Shown here: positions 8,215 to 17,279 of the stretch, one piece after another | Layout: every line of letters starts with the position of its first letter | How positions within the stretch are numbered: position 1 is the first letter of the stretch | Assembly: GCA_009928435.1 (NCBI GenBank) | Contig: JAABNQ010000004.1 | Span: forward strand, 1 to 64,000 | Reading direction: 5' to 3' | Length of the DNA: 64,000 bases | Source of the DNA: Bacillus sp. HF117_J1_D | GTDB lineage: Bacteria > Bacillota > Bacilli > Bacillales > Bacillaceae_C | Program-made: the position numbers and the translations under genes | The notes under the pieces: model-generated | The model's database searches: none | The model's input: the letters and a program-made list of their open reading frames with translations, nothing else | Told to the model about the DNA's origin: nothing

Positions 8215-8715
8215 TTATTCGGCAGGGATATTTCTTTTTCCCAGTTCATTTTCATAGATGAACAGAGCATTTTGATCATTGCCGATCCGTTTCAAATATT
8301 CGATATGGGTTTCAAAGGAGGCTTCCTCTTCAACCTGCTCGTCCAAGAACCATCTTAGGAACGAAATCGTTGCATGTTCTTTATGCTCCCAAGCTAAATC
8401 TGTCAAATTATAAATATTTTTTGTTACTTCTTTTTCTTGCAGCAAAGCTTTTTCAAAAGTGTCAAAAATGGAAGTATAGTCGGTTTCCGGTTCAGCCAAA
8501 GCGGAAAACTTCACATGCACCCCACGGTCATTTAAATACTTATATATCTTCATGCCATGATCGCGTTCCTCTTCTGCCTGCTGAAGATAGAAGTGAGCGA
8601 ATCCAAGATAATTATGATGCTCGGCGTAAGCAGCCATCGCCATATAGCTATGCGCTGAATAAAATTCGTTGTTCATTTGTTCGTTTAATGCTTCTGCTAA
8701 TTTCTCGTTGAACAT
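8215..8715 (-). CDS. non-heme ferritin
   Basis: A 166-residue four-helix ferritin that oxidises and stores iron in a 24-subunit cytoplasmic shell. The di-iron ligands are visible: Glu in LNEQMNNEFYSAHSY, the ExxH pair in QQAEEERDHGMKIY, Glu in EKALLQEKEVTKN, and a glutamine/glutamate cluster in FLDEQVEEEASFE. Length and helices match FtnA-type rather than Dps proteins. The ATG at 8715 follows GGAGGGA. Regulation is not visible; no Fur or PerR box was found immediately upstream. Confidence 0.95.
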   Translation of the reverse strand: MFNEKLAEALNEQMNNEFYSAHSYMAMAAYAEHHNYLGFAHFYLQQAEEERDHGMKIYKYLNDRGVHVKFSALAEPETDYTSIFDTFEKALLQEKEVTKNIYNLTDLAWEHKEHATISFLRWFLDEQVEEEASFETHIEYLKRIGNDQNALFIYENELGKRNIPAE

Positions 8716-8893
8716 GTCTATCCCTCCGTCAGTTAGTATACAAACATCGTAACCGAAAAAACTTTAATAGTCACGAGAAATGGGCTAAATTGATTCCTTT
8801 TAGTTCTTCTATCAAATTTTACATTTGAGGATTTAAGCCTTAAGCGTATCGATATATTTCCTGTGTTAAAGATAAATCATTCATACTTCGTAG

Positions 8894-8929
8894 ATTCCAT
8901 GAACTTTATAAGAGTTCATGGAATTTTTA
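8894..8929. terminator. bidirectional terminator-like hairpin
   Basis: ATTCCATGAACT / AGTTCATGGAAT, a 12-bp perfect stem with a 7-nt loop followed by TTTTTA. It stands between the ferritin promoter region and spoIIP. Confidence 0.75.
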
Positions 8930-8993
8930 TATTCATAGACTCGCATTGTTTTCATATAAATGAATAAACACGTAAAAATAAAGGATGAAAATA

Positions 8994-10079
8994 ATGCTAA
9001 AGCTTGCAGCTAAGTTCTTTGTAACTGTCACCGCTCTATTTTGTCTAGTTTCCGCCATTGCTTTTTCAAGTGTGAAAATCAGCTTGCTGTCATTTATCAC
9101 TAGCGACCCTACAAGAACAGATTCCTTACTATACGTCATGTCTATGGAAAATCAGGCTTTAAAGAGCGTTCTACCAGAAGGGTATGAGAGATCGTTTGGG
9201 AGAGACGCATTGGAGTTGTTCACAAATATTAATTTAAGAAATATGAAGTCCTTCTTGATTAGTGAGATACCTGGTTTGAATGCTGCTACTCCTAAAATCA
9301 TCGTAGCAGGAAAAGGAACAGATTTTACAAACCTACCGATTGAATCTCCGCCACCTGTTGATTTTGATGTCTATGAAGGGGAAGAGTATGAGGAGGAAAA
9401 GTCGGTCGAGGTGCCGCAAACAAAGGATCAGGCTGTCTTTATCTACTCAACACATTCAACGGAATCCTATTTGCCAATGCTGCCAGGGGTGACTGATCCG
9501 AATCTTGCGTGGCATAAAGAAAAGAATGTGACTTTATTAGGGAAAAGGCTTGGGGAGAAGCTAGAGGAAAAAGGAATCAAAACGTTGGTAAATAGTAAGG
9601 ATATTCAAGGAATTCTTAAAAAAAGAGGGATGAGCTATGAACAATCATATGCGGCGTCAAGAGAGGTAGTAGTGGAGGCAATGAAACAAAACAAACAGAT
9701 TCAGTACTTTATTGATATCCATCGCGATTCCCTGAGGAAGGGTGTAACTACTACAACGATTAATGGTAAAAAGTATGCTAAATGCTTATTCGTAGTCGGT
9801 GAAGCTCATCCTAATTATGAAAAAAACTCCGAATTTGCAACGAATATTCACCATGCTATTCAAAAAAAATATCCGAGTCTTTCTCGAGGAGTCTTTGGTA
9901 AGTCAAAGGCTGGTGGCAATAATGGAATTTACAACCAAGATCTGGCTGAAAACTCAATTTTAATTGAGATTGGTGGAGTGGATAATACTAAAGAAGAATT
10001 GGATAGAACAGTGGACGCACTTGCAGATGTGATTAGTGAATATTACTGGGGTGAAACAATGGAGGTAAATAAAGATTAA
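8994..10079 (+). CDS. spoIIP: stage II sporulation protein P-type amidase
   Basis: A SpoIIP-family N-acetylmuramoyl-L-alanine amidase that cuts stem peptides from peptidoglycan during engulfment of the forespore. It has an N-terminal membrane anchor (about residues 5-25), then FIYSTHSTESYLP with the zinc-ligand His and Glu, a second ligand region FIDIHRDSLRKG, and ENSILIEIGGVDNT near the end with the catalytic Glu. ATG 8994 has AAAGG nine bases upstream; ATG 8985 is too close. Classic spoIIP lies next to gpr; that neighbour is absent, so this may be a second copy. Confidence 0.88.
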   Translation: MLKLAAKFFVTVTALFCLVSAIAFSSVKISLLSFITSDPTRTDSLLYVMSMENQALKSVLPEGYERSFGRDALELFTNINLRNMKSFLISEIPGLNAATPKIIVAGKGTDFTNLPIESPPPVDFDVYEGEEYEEEKSVEVPQTKDQAVFIYSTHSTESYLPMLPGVTDPNLAWHKEKNVTLLGKRLGEKLEEKGIKTLVNSKDIQGILKKRGMSYEQSYAASREVVVEAMKQNKQIQYFIDIHRDSLRKGVTTTTINGKKYAKCLFVVGEAHPNYEKNSEFATNIHHAIQKKYPSLSRGVFGKSKAGGNNGIYNQDLAENSILIEIGGVDNTKEELDRTVDALADVISEYYWGETMEVNKD

Positions 10080-10130
10080 CAGATTTCCGTAAAGCATTGT
10101 CAAAACATTTCCAGCTTAAATTTTAATCTA

Positions 10131-10155
10131 AAAAAGAGCCTGTTACAGGCCCTGG
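10131..10155 (-). terminator. lexA terminator
   Basis: On the minus strand GCCTG / CAGGC closes a short loop and is followed by a run of six T. It sits three bases beyond the lexA stop codon, between convergent spoIIP and lexA. Confidence 0.65.
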
Positions 10156-10157
10156 GC

Positions 10158-10781
10158 TTAATGAATATCTCGTCTATAAAGCCCCACGACTTTACCGAGG
10201 ATGGATACATTTTGTAAGATAATCGGCTCCATATTTGAGTTCTCCGGCTGGAGTCGAACATATCCATTCTCCTTATAAAATCTTTTGACAGTTGCTTCAT
10301 TCTCTTCCGTCATTGCTACAACGATATCTCCGTTGTTCGCCGTTTTTTGTTGTCTGACAATTACGTAATCTCCATCGAGAATTCCCGCATCAATCATGCT
10401 TTCACCGACAATTTCAAGAATGAAGACCTGTTCATCGGAAGGGACTAACTGCTCAGGAAATGGGAAATATTCTTCAATATTCTCTACAGCAGAGATAGGT
10501 ACTCCGGCAGTAACCTTACCAACTAAGGGAAGATTAACTGTGTTTTTGGCTTCGATTTTTGTTTCTTCCTGATCAAGTATTTCGATTGCTCTTGGTTTGG
10601 TTGGATCCCTTCTGATTAGACCTTTGTTTTCCAATCTTTCCAAATGTCCATGTACAGTGGAACTGGAAGCCAAACCCACAGCTTTCCCGATCTCACGTAC
10701 AGATGGGGGGTACCCCTTTTTTTTCACTTCGTCCTTTATGAAGGTTAAAATAGCTTCCTGCCTTTTCGAAATCTTGGACAT
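10158..10781 (-). CDS. lexA: LexA, SOS repressor
   Basis: A 207-residue repressor of DNA-damage genes. Winged-helix DNA-binding domain at the N-terminus ([20 protein letters not shown]), autocleavage site TAGVP near residue 92, nucleophile Ser in GESMIDAG and the general-base Lys in ATVKRFYKE. RecA filaments trigger self-cleavage. It is divergent from yneA across a 158-bp region with three SOS boxes, one of which overlaps the lexA promoter (TTGTAT, 17 bases, TATAAT on the minus strand), implying autorepression. Confidence 0.97.
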   Translation of the reverse strand: MSKISKRQEAILTFIKDEVKKKGYPPSVREIGKAVGLASSSTVHGHLERLENKGLIRRDPTKPRAIEILDQEETKIEAKNTVNLPLVGKVTAGVPISAVENIEEYFPFPEQLVPSDEQVFILEIVGESMIDAGILDGDYVIVRQQKTANNGDIVVAMTEENEATVKRFYKENGYVRLQPENSNMEPIILQNVSILGKVVGLYRRDIH

Positions 10782-10845
10782 TGTTTCACACCCTTTAATC
10801 TCTATTATGAGTTATCCATATTATAGCATGCAGTTTCTATTAATA

Positions 10846-10859
10846 CAAACGTAGGTTCG
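10846..10859. promoter_or_regulatory. SOS box 1 (LexA operator)
   Basis: CAAACGTAGGTTCG, one mismatch from the Bacillus consensus CGAACnnnnGTTCG. It overlaps the lexA promoter. Confidence 0.75.
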
Positions 10860-10868
10860 AATTTTTGT

Positions 10869-10897
10869 TTGACACAAACTTATGTTCTGGTTATAAT
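10869..10897 (+). promoter_or_regulatory. yneA promoter with SOS box 2 in its spacer
   Basis: Perfect -35 TTGACA (10869-10874) and -10 TATAAT (10892-10897) with a 17-base spacer. The SOS box CAAACTTATGTTCT (10875-10888) lies exactly inside the spacer, so LexA would block polymerase directly. Confidence 0.88.
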
Positions 10898-10911
10898 AAA
10901 ATACATAAACA

Positions 10912-10925
10912 CGAACAAACATTCG
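10912..10925. promoter_or_regulatory. SOS box 3 (LexA operator)
   Basis: CGAACAAACATTCG, one mismatch from consensus, located just downstream of the yneA transcription start and immediately before its ribosome-binding site (GGGAGG). Confidence 0.82.
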
Positions 10926-10939
10926 GGAGGATGATATTT

Positions 10940-11829
<890 letters not shown>

Positions 11830-11830
11830 C

Positions 11831-11904
11831 ACTCCTTTATTGTTTTCAAGCAGTTTTTTTAGTAGTATTGACTTGCGACAAAATGAAAACAAAGGAGTTT
11901 TTTT
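11831..11904 (+). promoter_or_regulatory. inverted repeat enclosing the ynzC ribosome-binding site
   Basis: ACTCCTTT-att-GTTTTCA (11831-11848) is complementary to TGAAAAC-AAAGGAGT (11884-11898). The 3' arm contains the ynzC Shine-Dalgarno AAAGGAG and is followed by a T-run that ends at the ATG. It can act as a yneB terminator and/or hide the ynzC ribosome-binding site. Confidence 0.6.
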
Positions 11905-12138
11905 ATGGTTTCAAAAGAAAAACTCAAAAGGATCAATCAACTCGCAAAAAAAGCAAAAAGCACCGGTTTGACTAAAGAGGAAGCGAAAGAACAGTCAAAG
12001 CTTCGAGGTGAATATTTGCAGTCTTTCCGTGCTTCAATGAGAGAGACGATTGAAAACGTGCGAGTGTTCGATCTGAACGGAGATGAAGTGACACCTGAAA
12101 AGGTGCGAAAAATCCAAGAAAATAAGAAGCTGCACTAG
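11905..12138 (+). CDS. ynzC: YnzC, DUF896 protein
   Basis: A 77-residue protein of the UPF0291/DUF896 family: a helical hairpin starting VSKEKLKRINQLAKKAKSTG and the conserved LRGEYLQSFRASMR. It is the third gene of the B. subtilis SOS-controlled yneA-yneB-ynzC cluster. Biochemical function is unknown. The ATG is preceded by AAAGGAG inside an inverted repeat. Confidence 0.92.
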   Translation: MVSKEKLKRINQLAKKAKSTGLTKEEAKEQSKLRGEYLQSFRASMRETIENVRVFDLNGDEVTPEKVRKIQENKKLH

Positions 12139-12149
12139 TAATGGTAAGA

Positions 12150-12302
12150 AGAAGCGGACGTCGTTTAAGTTCTTTTTTGGAGCCATGACTATCCAGAATG
12201 CAAGGCATATGCTGGCCAGGAAAAAACTTCAAAGCTAGCGAGTGAAATCTCATGATAGGCAAGTTTGAATGTCAATGCCGAGAACAGGCGTCCGCATTTT
12301 TA
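12150..12302 (+). ncRNA. possible structured RNA in the ynzC-tkt gap
   Basis: The 378-base gap has no convincing ORF. It contains GCGGACG (12155-12161) and CGTCCGC about 130 bases later followed by ATTTTT, so a long RNA could close with a 7-bp stem and terminate. Inner segments also pair (CCAG / CTGG around GCATATGC). I do not recognise a known family. Confidence 0.25.
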
Positions 12303-12453
12303 ACTTCATTCAGCAGAAGTCTCACCACTTCTATAAGTTGTGGTATGAAAGCATATTTTAATAGGGCTCAAACACAGGCTGAATAAAGTTAAGCCCTAGC
12401 GGAGCTCAATAAAATCTGGGCGCAAATACGCCAAGCCGCACTTGATAAAAGAG

Positions 12454-12482
12454 TTGTTTAATTTTATCAACCTCTTTATGAT
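12454..12482 (+). promoter_or_regulatory. putative tkt promoter
   Basis: TTGTTT, 17 bases, TATGAT, ending 34 bases before the tkt ATG. Confidence 0.5.
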
Positions 12483-12516
12483 AATAATGATGAACATTTG
12501 AGAAGGGAAGAATAAA

Positions 12517-14532
12517 ATGGCAAATCAACAATTAAAAGAACTCGATGCGCTCTCGATCAATTCAATCAGAACGTTGTCGATAGATGCTATTGAAAAAGCA
12601 AATTCCGGGCATCCTGGCTTGCCAATGGGTGCAGCTGCCATGGCATATGCATTATGGACAAGCCATATGGAGCACAATCCGAAAAATCCAGAGTGGTTCA
12701 ATCGCGACCGCTTTATCTTATCTGCCGGTCATGGCTCTATGCTATTATATAGTTTGCTTCATTTATCAGGATATGACGTTACAATTGAAGATATTAAAAA
12801 TTTCCGCCAATGGGGAAGCAGAACGCCGGGACATCCAGAATACGGCTATACTCCAGGGGTTGAAGCGACAACTGGACCGTTAGGGCAAGGTGTCGGCATG
12901 GCTGTAGGGATGGCTATGGCAGAACGGCATTTGGCTGCGACATACAATACAGATGATTTTAACATCATTGACCATTATACATATGCATTATGCGGTGACG
13001 GAGACTTGATGGAAGGTATAGCTTCCGAGGCTGCGTCCCTTGCTGGCCATTTAAAACTCGGAAAATTGATCATGTTGTATGATTCCAATGATATTACACT
13101 TGATGGGGATCTTTCTCAATCGTTCTCTGAAAATGTGGGAGGTCGCTTTGAAGCATATGGATGGCAATATATCCGTGTAGAAGATGGAAATGATGTCGAA
13201 GAAATCGGGAAAGCAATAGAAGAAGCGAAAGCAGATCAATCTCGCCCAACACTTATCGAAGTGAAGACCGTCATTGGGTACGGCTCTCCAAATAAATCCG
13301 GAAAGTCTGCTGCGCATGGCAGCCCGCTAGGCGAAGCGGAAATGAAATTGGCAAAGGAATCTTACAAATGGACATACGAAGAAGACTTTCATGTACCAGA
13401 GGAAGTCTATGAGCATTTTGAAAAAACAACAATCAGCCGGGGAGCAGACAAAGAAGCAGAATGGAATGAGCTATTCAATGCATATAAAAAGTCTCATCCA
13501 GAACTAGCCGAGCAGCTAGAGAACGCGGTAGATGGCAAGCTTCCAGAGGGTTGGGATAAAGATATTCCTGTTTATGAAGAAGGAACAAGTTTTGCGACAA
13601 GGGCTTCAGGCAGTGAAATCATGAACAGCATTGCCAAGAATCTTCCTTCTTTATTCGGTGGTGCTGCAGATCTGGCAAGCTCAAACAAAACGATGATTAA
13701 AGGCGAGCAGGATTTCAGTGCGGAAAATTACGCTGGAAAAAATATTTGGTTCGGTGTTCGTGAATTTGGAATGGGAGCAGCCTTGAATGGAATGGCTCTT
13801 CATGGAGGATTAAAAGTATTCGGCGGAACATTCTTCGTCTTTTCTGATTATCTGCGTCCAGCTATCCGCCTCGCAGCTTTGATGGAAGTGCCTGTCACAT
13901 ACGTATTTACACATGACAGTATTGCTGTTGGGGAAGATGGACCGACGCATGAACCAATCGAACAGTTGGCTTCTTTACGAGCAATGCCGGGCGTTTCAGT
14001 GATGAGGCCGGCTGATGCGAATGAAACTGCAGCAGCATGGAAACTGGCGATTGAAAGTGACAAACAACCGACTGCATTGATTTTAACAAGGCAGAATTTG
14101 CCGACGCTTTCGGGGTCAGCCGATTTGGCGAAATCCGGTGTGGAAAAGGGTGCCTATGTTATTTCCCCGGCGAAAAAAGATCAAGCCGATGTACTATTGC
14201 TTGCAACTGGTTCAGAAGTGAGCCTCGCGATTGAATCACAAAAAGCATTAAACGCGCAAGGTATTGATGCGGCAGTTATCAGTATGCCGTCTTGGGATCG
14301 ATTTGAAAAACAATCAAAAGAATATAAACAATCCGTTCTTCCTTCCTCAGTGAAAAAACGCTTGGCGATTGAAATGGGCGCTTCCCTTGGTTGGGAAAGA
14401 TACACTGGAGATGAAGGGGATGTTTTGGCTATCGACCGCTTCGGAGCTTCGGCACCTGGCGGCAAGGTAATAGAAGAGTATGGATTTACTCCAGCAAATG
14501 TGGTGGAAAAAGTAAAAGCACTGTTGAAATAA
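12517..14532 (+). CDS. tkt: transketolase
   Basis: A 671-residue thiamine diphosphate enzyme moving two-carbon ketol units between sugar phosphates in the pentose phosphate pathway. Seen: [11 protein letters not shown] near residue 30, [15 protein letters not shown], the ThDP/Mg2+ motif [19 protein letters not shown], the pyrimidine domain with [16 protein letters not shown], and the C-terminal domain ending in [10 protein letters not shown]. Full length; ATG follows GAAGGG. A single-gene unit ended by the hairpin at 14540-14565. Its position downstream of ynzC matches B. subtilis. Confidence 0.98.
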   Translation: MANQQLKELDALSINSIRTLSIDAIEKANSGHPGLPMGAAAMAYALWTSHMEHNPKNPEWFNRDRFILSAGHGSMLLYSLLHLSGYDVTIEDIKNFRQWGSRTPGHPEYGYTPGVEATTGPLGQGVGMAVGMAMAERHLAATYNTDDFNIIDHYTYALCGDGDLMEGIASEAASLAGHLKLGKLIMLYDSNDITLDGDLSQSFSENVGGRFEAYGWQYIRVEDGNDVEEIGKAIEEAKADQSRPTLIEVKTVIGYGSPNKSGKSAAHGSPLGEAEMKLAKESYKWTYEEDFHVPEEVYEHFEKTTISRGADKEAEWNELFNAYKKSHPELAEQLENAVDGKLPEGWDKDIPVYEEGTSFATRASGSEIMNSIAKNLPSLFGGAADLASSNKTMIKGEQDFSAENYAGKNIWFGVREFGMGAALNGMALHGGLKVFGGTFFVFSDYLRPAIRLAALMEVPVTYVFTHDSIAVGEDGPTHEPIEQLASLRAMPGVSVMRPADANETAAAWKLAIESDKQPTALILTRQNLPTLSGSADLAKSGVEKGAYVISPAKKDQADVLLLATGSEVSLAIESQKALNAQGIDAAVISMPSWDRFEKQSKEYKQSVLPSSVKKRLAIEMGASLGWERYTGDEGDVLAIDRFGASAPGGKVIEEYGFTPANVVEKVKALLK

Positions 14533-14539
14533 TGAAATA

Positions 14540-14565
14540 AAAAGAGGGGGATTCCCCTCTTTTTA
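14540..14565 (+). terminator. tkt terminator
   Basis: AAAAGAGGGG / CCCCTCTTTTT, a long perfect stem with a short loop. Confidence 0.9.
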
Positions 14566-14760
14566 AACATGTCAAAAACCCACACAATTTGTTCTATTAG
14601 TTTTCGTTTGCTTAATGATATAAAAATACTCATAATGGAACTATCAATCGTTGTAACTTCCAGAAAGAATAGAAAAAAAGCTGGTTATTACAGCAATTGA
14701 CAAACTTTTCTTTTTTCTTTCACTATAATAAAGGAAAACTGGCAATGGAGTGAAGTTCCG

Positions 14761-15198
14761 ATGAGAACATACTTTATTTATTTGATTAAAGCTGAGTTCG
14801 CCGACTATTTTTATGGACGTGAAAGCCGATTTTTTCAACTATTTGCCGGCAGTCATTCCGCTAATGGAGATCTTCAAGAGATTATACATAAGCAAATTGA
14901 TTATATTACCGAACCTTTGCCATATTTGGATTTACATAAATTGTTCTCTCAATCCGTGCAAAACCAGCAAATTTATATAAAAGGAAAAGTATATTGCATG
15001 GGGAACGCAAAAAATAAGGATAAAGCAGAATTGGCCATTGAGGAAGATTATCTGCAATTGAGCGCATGGGGCGGCTTTGAATCCGAAACAATCTTTTTTG
15101 AAGTGCTTAGGAAATTCTCCGGACATTTTTTTGCGGTTGATATAGAAAATGAAAGATATGGCTGGGTAAAACCGGTTAAAGAGAGAAAATACATATGA
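14761..15198 (+). CDS. sirA: SirA, sporulation inhibitor of replication
   Basis: A 145-residue YneE/SirA protein. In B. subtilis it is induced by Spo0A~P and binds DnaA domain I to block new rounds of replication at sporulation onset. The N-terminus RTYFIYLIKAEFADYFYGRE and the middle SAWGGFESETIFFEVLRKF fit the family, as do length and position between tkt and yneF. TTGTCAAT, similar to a Spo0A box (TTGTCGAA), reads on the minus strand at 14697-14704, a weak hint of the same control. Confidence 0.9.
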   Translation: MRTYFIYLIKAEFADYFYGRESRFFQLFAGSHSANGDLQEIIHKQIDYITEPLPYLDLHKLFSQSVQNQQIYIKGKVYCMGNAKNKDKAELAIEEDYLQLSAWGGFESETIFFEVLRKFSGHFFAVDIENERYGWVKPVKERKYI

Positions 15199-15275
15199 AA
15201 TCGTGCCACAAGTATTGTATAATATTCGGGGATTCAGTAAACTGAAGTGAGACAACATGAAGGAGGAATTTTTGG

Positions 15276-15497
15276 ATGGTTTGGCAGTTAATTTTAACGG
15301 GTGCAATCGCTCTTATAGCTGGAGTGGCGCTTGGATTCTTCATCGCCCGTAAATATATGATGGATTACTTAAAGAAAAACCCGCCAATTAATGAACAAAT
15401 GTTACGTATGATGATGATGCAAATGGGAATGAAACCTTCGCAAAAGAAAATCAACCAAATGATGGGCATGATGAAGAAAAACATGGACAGCAAGTAA
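15276..15497 (+). CDS. yneF: YneF family small membrane protein (carries attL)
   Basis: A 73-residue UPF0154 protein with one N-terminal transmembrane helix (about residues 3-24) and the conserved [20 protein letters not shown]. Function unknown. Its last 64 bases, through the TAA, are the left copy of the 66-bp att repeat. The integrated element therefore regenerates an intact yneF, and the chromosomal original of the 3' end now lies at 30932-30997. The ATG follows AGGAGG. Confidence 0.95.
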   Translation: MVWQLILTGAIALIAGVALGFFIARKYMMDYLKKNPPINEQMLRMMMMQMGMKPSQKKINQMMGMMKKNMDSK

Positions 15498-15499
15498 GC
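15434..15499 (+). repeat. attL: left 66-bp att core
   Basis: Identical over 66 bases to 30932-30997 (ACCTTCGCAAAAGAAAATCA at the start, GACAGCAAGTAAGC at the end). It covers the last codons and stop of yneF. Confidence 0.95.
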
Positions 15500-15573
15500 G
15501 TTGGTATAACAACGTTTATGGGAGATTTCATCAAGCTTCAAGGGTTGATGGATTACATTAATTAGATTGATTT

Positions 15574-15620
15574 GTGAATCTTTCTCCATGATATTATGCA
15601 ATTATATGGTGAATCTTTCT
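15574..15620 (+). repeat. paired 12-bp direct repeat before int
   Basis: GTGAATCTTTCT at 15574-15585 and 15609-15620, spaced 35 bases, between attL and the integrase hairpin. The position suits integrase arm sites, but nothing else supports this. Confidence 0.35.
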
Positions 15621-15628
15621 TTTTTCCG

Positions 15629-15681
15629 AAAAAGACCACTTAATTCGTTGGAAACTAAACCAATGAAGGGGTGGTCTTTTT
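15629..15681 (+). terminator. hairpin abutting the integrase start codon
   Basis: AAAAAGACCAC / GTGGTCTTTTT, an 11-bp perfect stem around a loop that holds a nested TTGG / CCAA hairpin. The T-run ends at the GTG start of int (15682), and the int Shine-Dalgarno (AAGGGG) is at the base of the 3' arm. It should stop yneF read-through and hide the int start. Confidence 0.8.
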
Positions 15682-16599
15682 GTGTTGCTTGAAGATGTGG
15701 TCAAAGAGTACGAATACTATTGTTTAGCAAAAGGATTCACAGAGAAAACGATGATAAATAAACGGCAAGAACTTAAACAACTGCTCAAATTCTTAGATGA
15801 AAAACGTGCTGTTCATGAATTGGAAGGTATATCCTTCCACGACTTAAAGGCATATGCAAGGTTTAAACAACAGTCAGGATTGCAGCCATCGAGTCTAGTT
15901 TCAATGTTTAAAGTAATTCGGGCTTTCTTTTCATGGTGTGTTAGAGAGGAATACTTAAATGAAAACATTGCCAAGAAGGTTGATCTTCCCAAACAACCGA
16001 AGAAAGTTTTAAAAGGATTTACGGTAATAGAAGTTGATCGGATGATTAATTCATTTACCTATAAAACTTACTTTGAAGCACGTAATAAGGCGATGATTGC
16101 CATGCTTAGTGATTGTGGACTTAGAGCTAAAGAATTAAGGGAACTTGAAACAAGAAATGTTAAAGAAACAACAATACTTGTCAACGGTAAAGGCAACAAA
16201 GAAAGGTATATGTTTATCTCACCAGCATTGAAAAAAATTCTTATTAGATATGAACGGATAAAGAAAGAGTATTTCAAAGAAAAATACTTCAATGAAAACT
16301 ATTACTTTCTTTCATATAACGGTGATTTGCTTTCACATGTAGGATTGGACAAGGTGATTAAGGAAGCCGGTAAACGTGCTGGAATTGAGGATAAGAGGGT
16401 TTCACCTCACAGTTTTCGCCATTTCTTTGCAGTCCAATTCATCTTAAACACAGGAGGAGGAGACATTTACACTTTATCTAAACTTCTCGGACATAGTAAT
16501 ATCTCCACTACAGAACGATACTTACAATCATTGGAAGATTTTGAACTAATAAAGAAAGCAATGCCATCAAGCCCACTCATGAATCTAAATAAAAAATAA
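15682..16599 (+). CDS. int: tyrosine recombinase (element integrase)
   Basis: A 305-residue XerC/phage-type integrase. N-terminal SAM-like DNA-binding domain (about residues 1-90) and catalytic domain with the first Arg in SDCGLRAKELRELE, Lys in VNGKGNKERYMFI, the HxxR box SPHSFRHFF, the second His in LLGHSNISTTERYLQS and the tyrosine at its end. All five catalytic positions are present. It sits next to attL and reads into the element. GTG start directly behind a hairpin. It should integrate at, and with a helper factor excise from, the yneF 3' end. No excisionase gene is recognisable. Confidence 0.95.
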   Translation: MLLEDVVKEYEYYCLAKGFTEKTMINKRQELKQLLKFLDEKRAVHELEGISFHDLKAYARFKQQSGLQPSSLVSMFKVIRAFFSWCVREEYLNENIAKKVDLPKQPKKVLKGFTVIEVDRMINSFTYKTYFEARNKAMIAMLSDCGLRAKELRELETRNVKETTILVNGKGNKERYMFISPALKKILIRYERIKKEYFKEKYFNENYYFLSYNGDLLSHVGLDKVIKEAGKRAGIEDKRVSPHSFRHFFAVQFILNTGGGDIYTLSKLLGHSNISTTERYLQSLEDFELIKKAMPSSPLMNLNKK

Positions 16600-16620
16600 T
16601 CAATCAGGAGGGACAAGCCT

Positions 16621-16830
16621 ATGCAAACTATGGAACTCAACCAATACGAGCAAAAAGTAATGAATTGGATCGAGGATAACTTTGACATGGATGCCATTGT
16701 TGTTGAAGATTTTACCATACTTCCATACGGAAAAAGAATTTTAGATATGCAAGGTCAAGAAATGGCTATCTATTACGATTACTGGACTGATCAAGTCAAA
16801 CACCTTCTTCCACAAGAATGTAACTACTAA
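16621..16830 (+). CDS. element protein of unknown function (69 aa)
   Basis: Unrecognised. An acidic, tyrosine-rich 69-residue protein (NQYEQKVMNWIEDNFDMDAI; YYDYWTDQVKHLLPQE) with no cysteine pair or membrane segment. ATG follows a strong AGGAGGG. It lies 21 bases after int and precedes another small gene with the same ribosome-binding style, so the three small genes probably form the int operon's tail. Confidence 0.6.
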   Translation: MQTMELNQYEQKVMNWIEDNFDMDAIVVEDFTILPYGKRILDMQGQEMAIYYDYWTDQVKHLLPQECNY

Positions 16831-16860
16831 TTAAATTTAAATAATCAGGAGGAAATCACA

Positions 16861-17094
16861 ATGTCAACAATTACCAAACAAAAATATGAAGTTTTCGCAT
16901 TTATCAAGTTACCAATTTCAATTGAGGTTGAAGCACAAAATAAACGTGAAGCGTTAGCAACAGGAAAAATACAACTTGATGATATGACAGCCATTGAGCA
17001 AATACAATTGATGATCAAACAAACGGACGGCAATGTGATCAATCCAACTGTACATGATTTTGACGTTGAGGTTGTAGAAGTGCATGAGGAATGA
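16861..17094 (+). CDS. element protein of unknown function (77 aa)
   Basis: Unrecognised. It begins ITKQKYEVFAFIKLPISIEV, a beta-rich segment, followed by a helix with ANKREAL-like spacing (QNKREALATGKIQLDD), and ends acidic (VEVVEVHEE). ATG follows AGGAGG. The stop overlaps the next ATG (ATGA). Confidence 0.6.
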   Translation: MSTITKQKYEVFAFIKLPISIEVEAQNKREALATGKIQLDDMTAIEQIQLMIKQTDGNVINPTVHDFDVEVVEVHEE

Positions 17095-17279
17095 CTCCGT
17101 ACCAAAATGTACAGGGGGAAGGAGGTGTCTTTACCCTTATGGGTGCTTTTATATTTGCTATAGTGTTTATCCCTTTGATGTTTCTTGGATACGTTTTGCT
17201 CAATTTATGGCTTTATGGGGTAGATGGCATTAAAAAAGAGTTTATCGGTGCTGCGAACACTGATAAACTCCCGAACTAA
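17091..17279 (+). CDS. small membrane protein of the element
   Basis: A 62-residue product with one strong transmembrane segment (LMGAFIFAIVFIPLMFLGYV and onward) and a short charged tail. Start is either ATG 17091, coupled to the preceding stop, or ATG 17139 behind GGAGG. Family not recognised. Confidence 0.5.
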   Translation: MTPYQNVQGEGGVFTLMGAFIFAIVFIPLMFLGYVLLNLWLYGVDGIKKEFIGAANTDKLPN

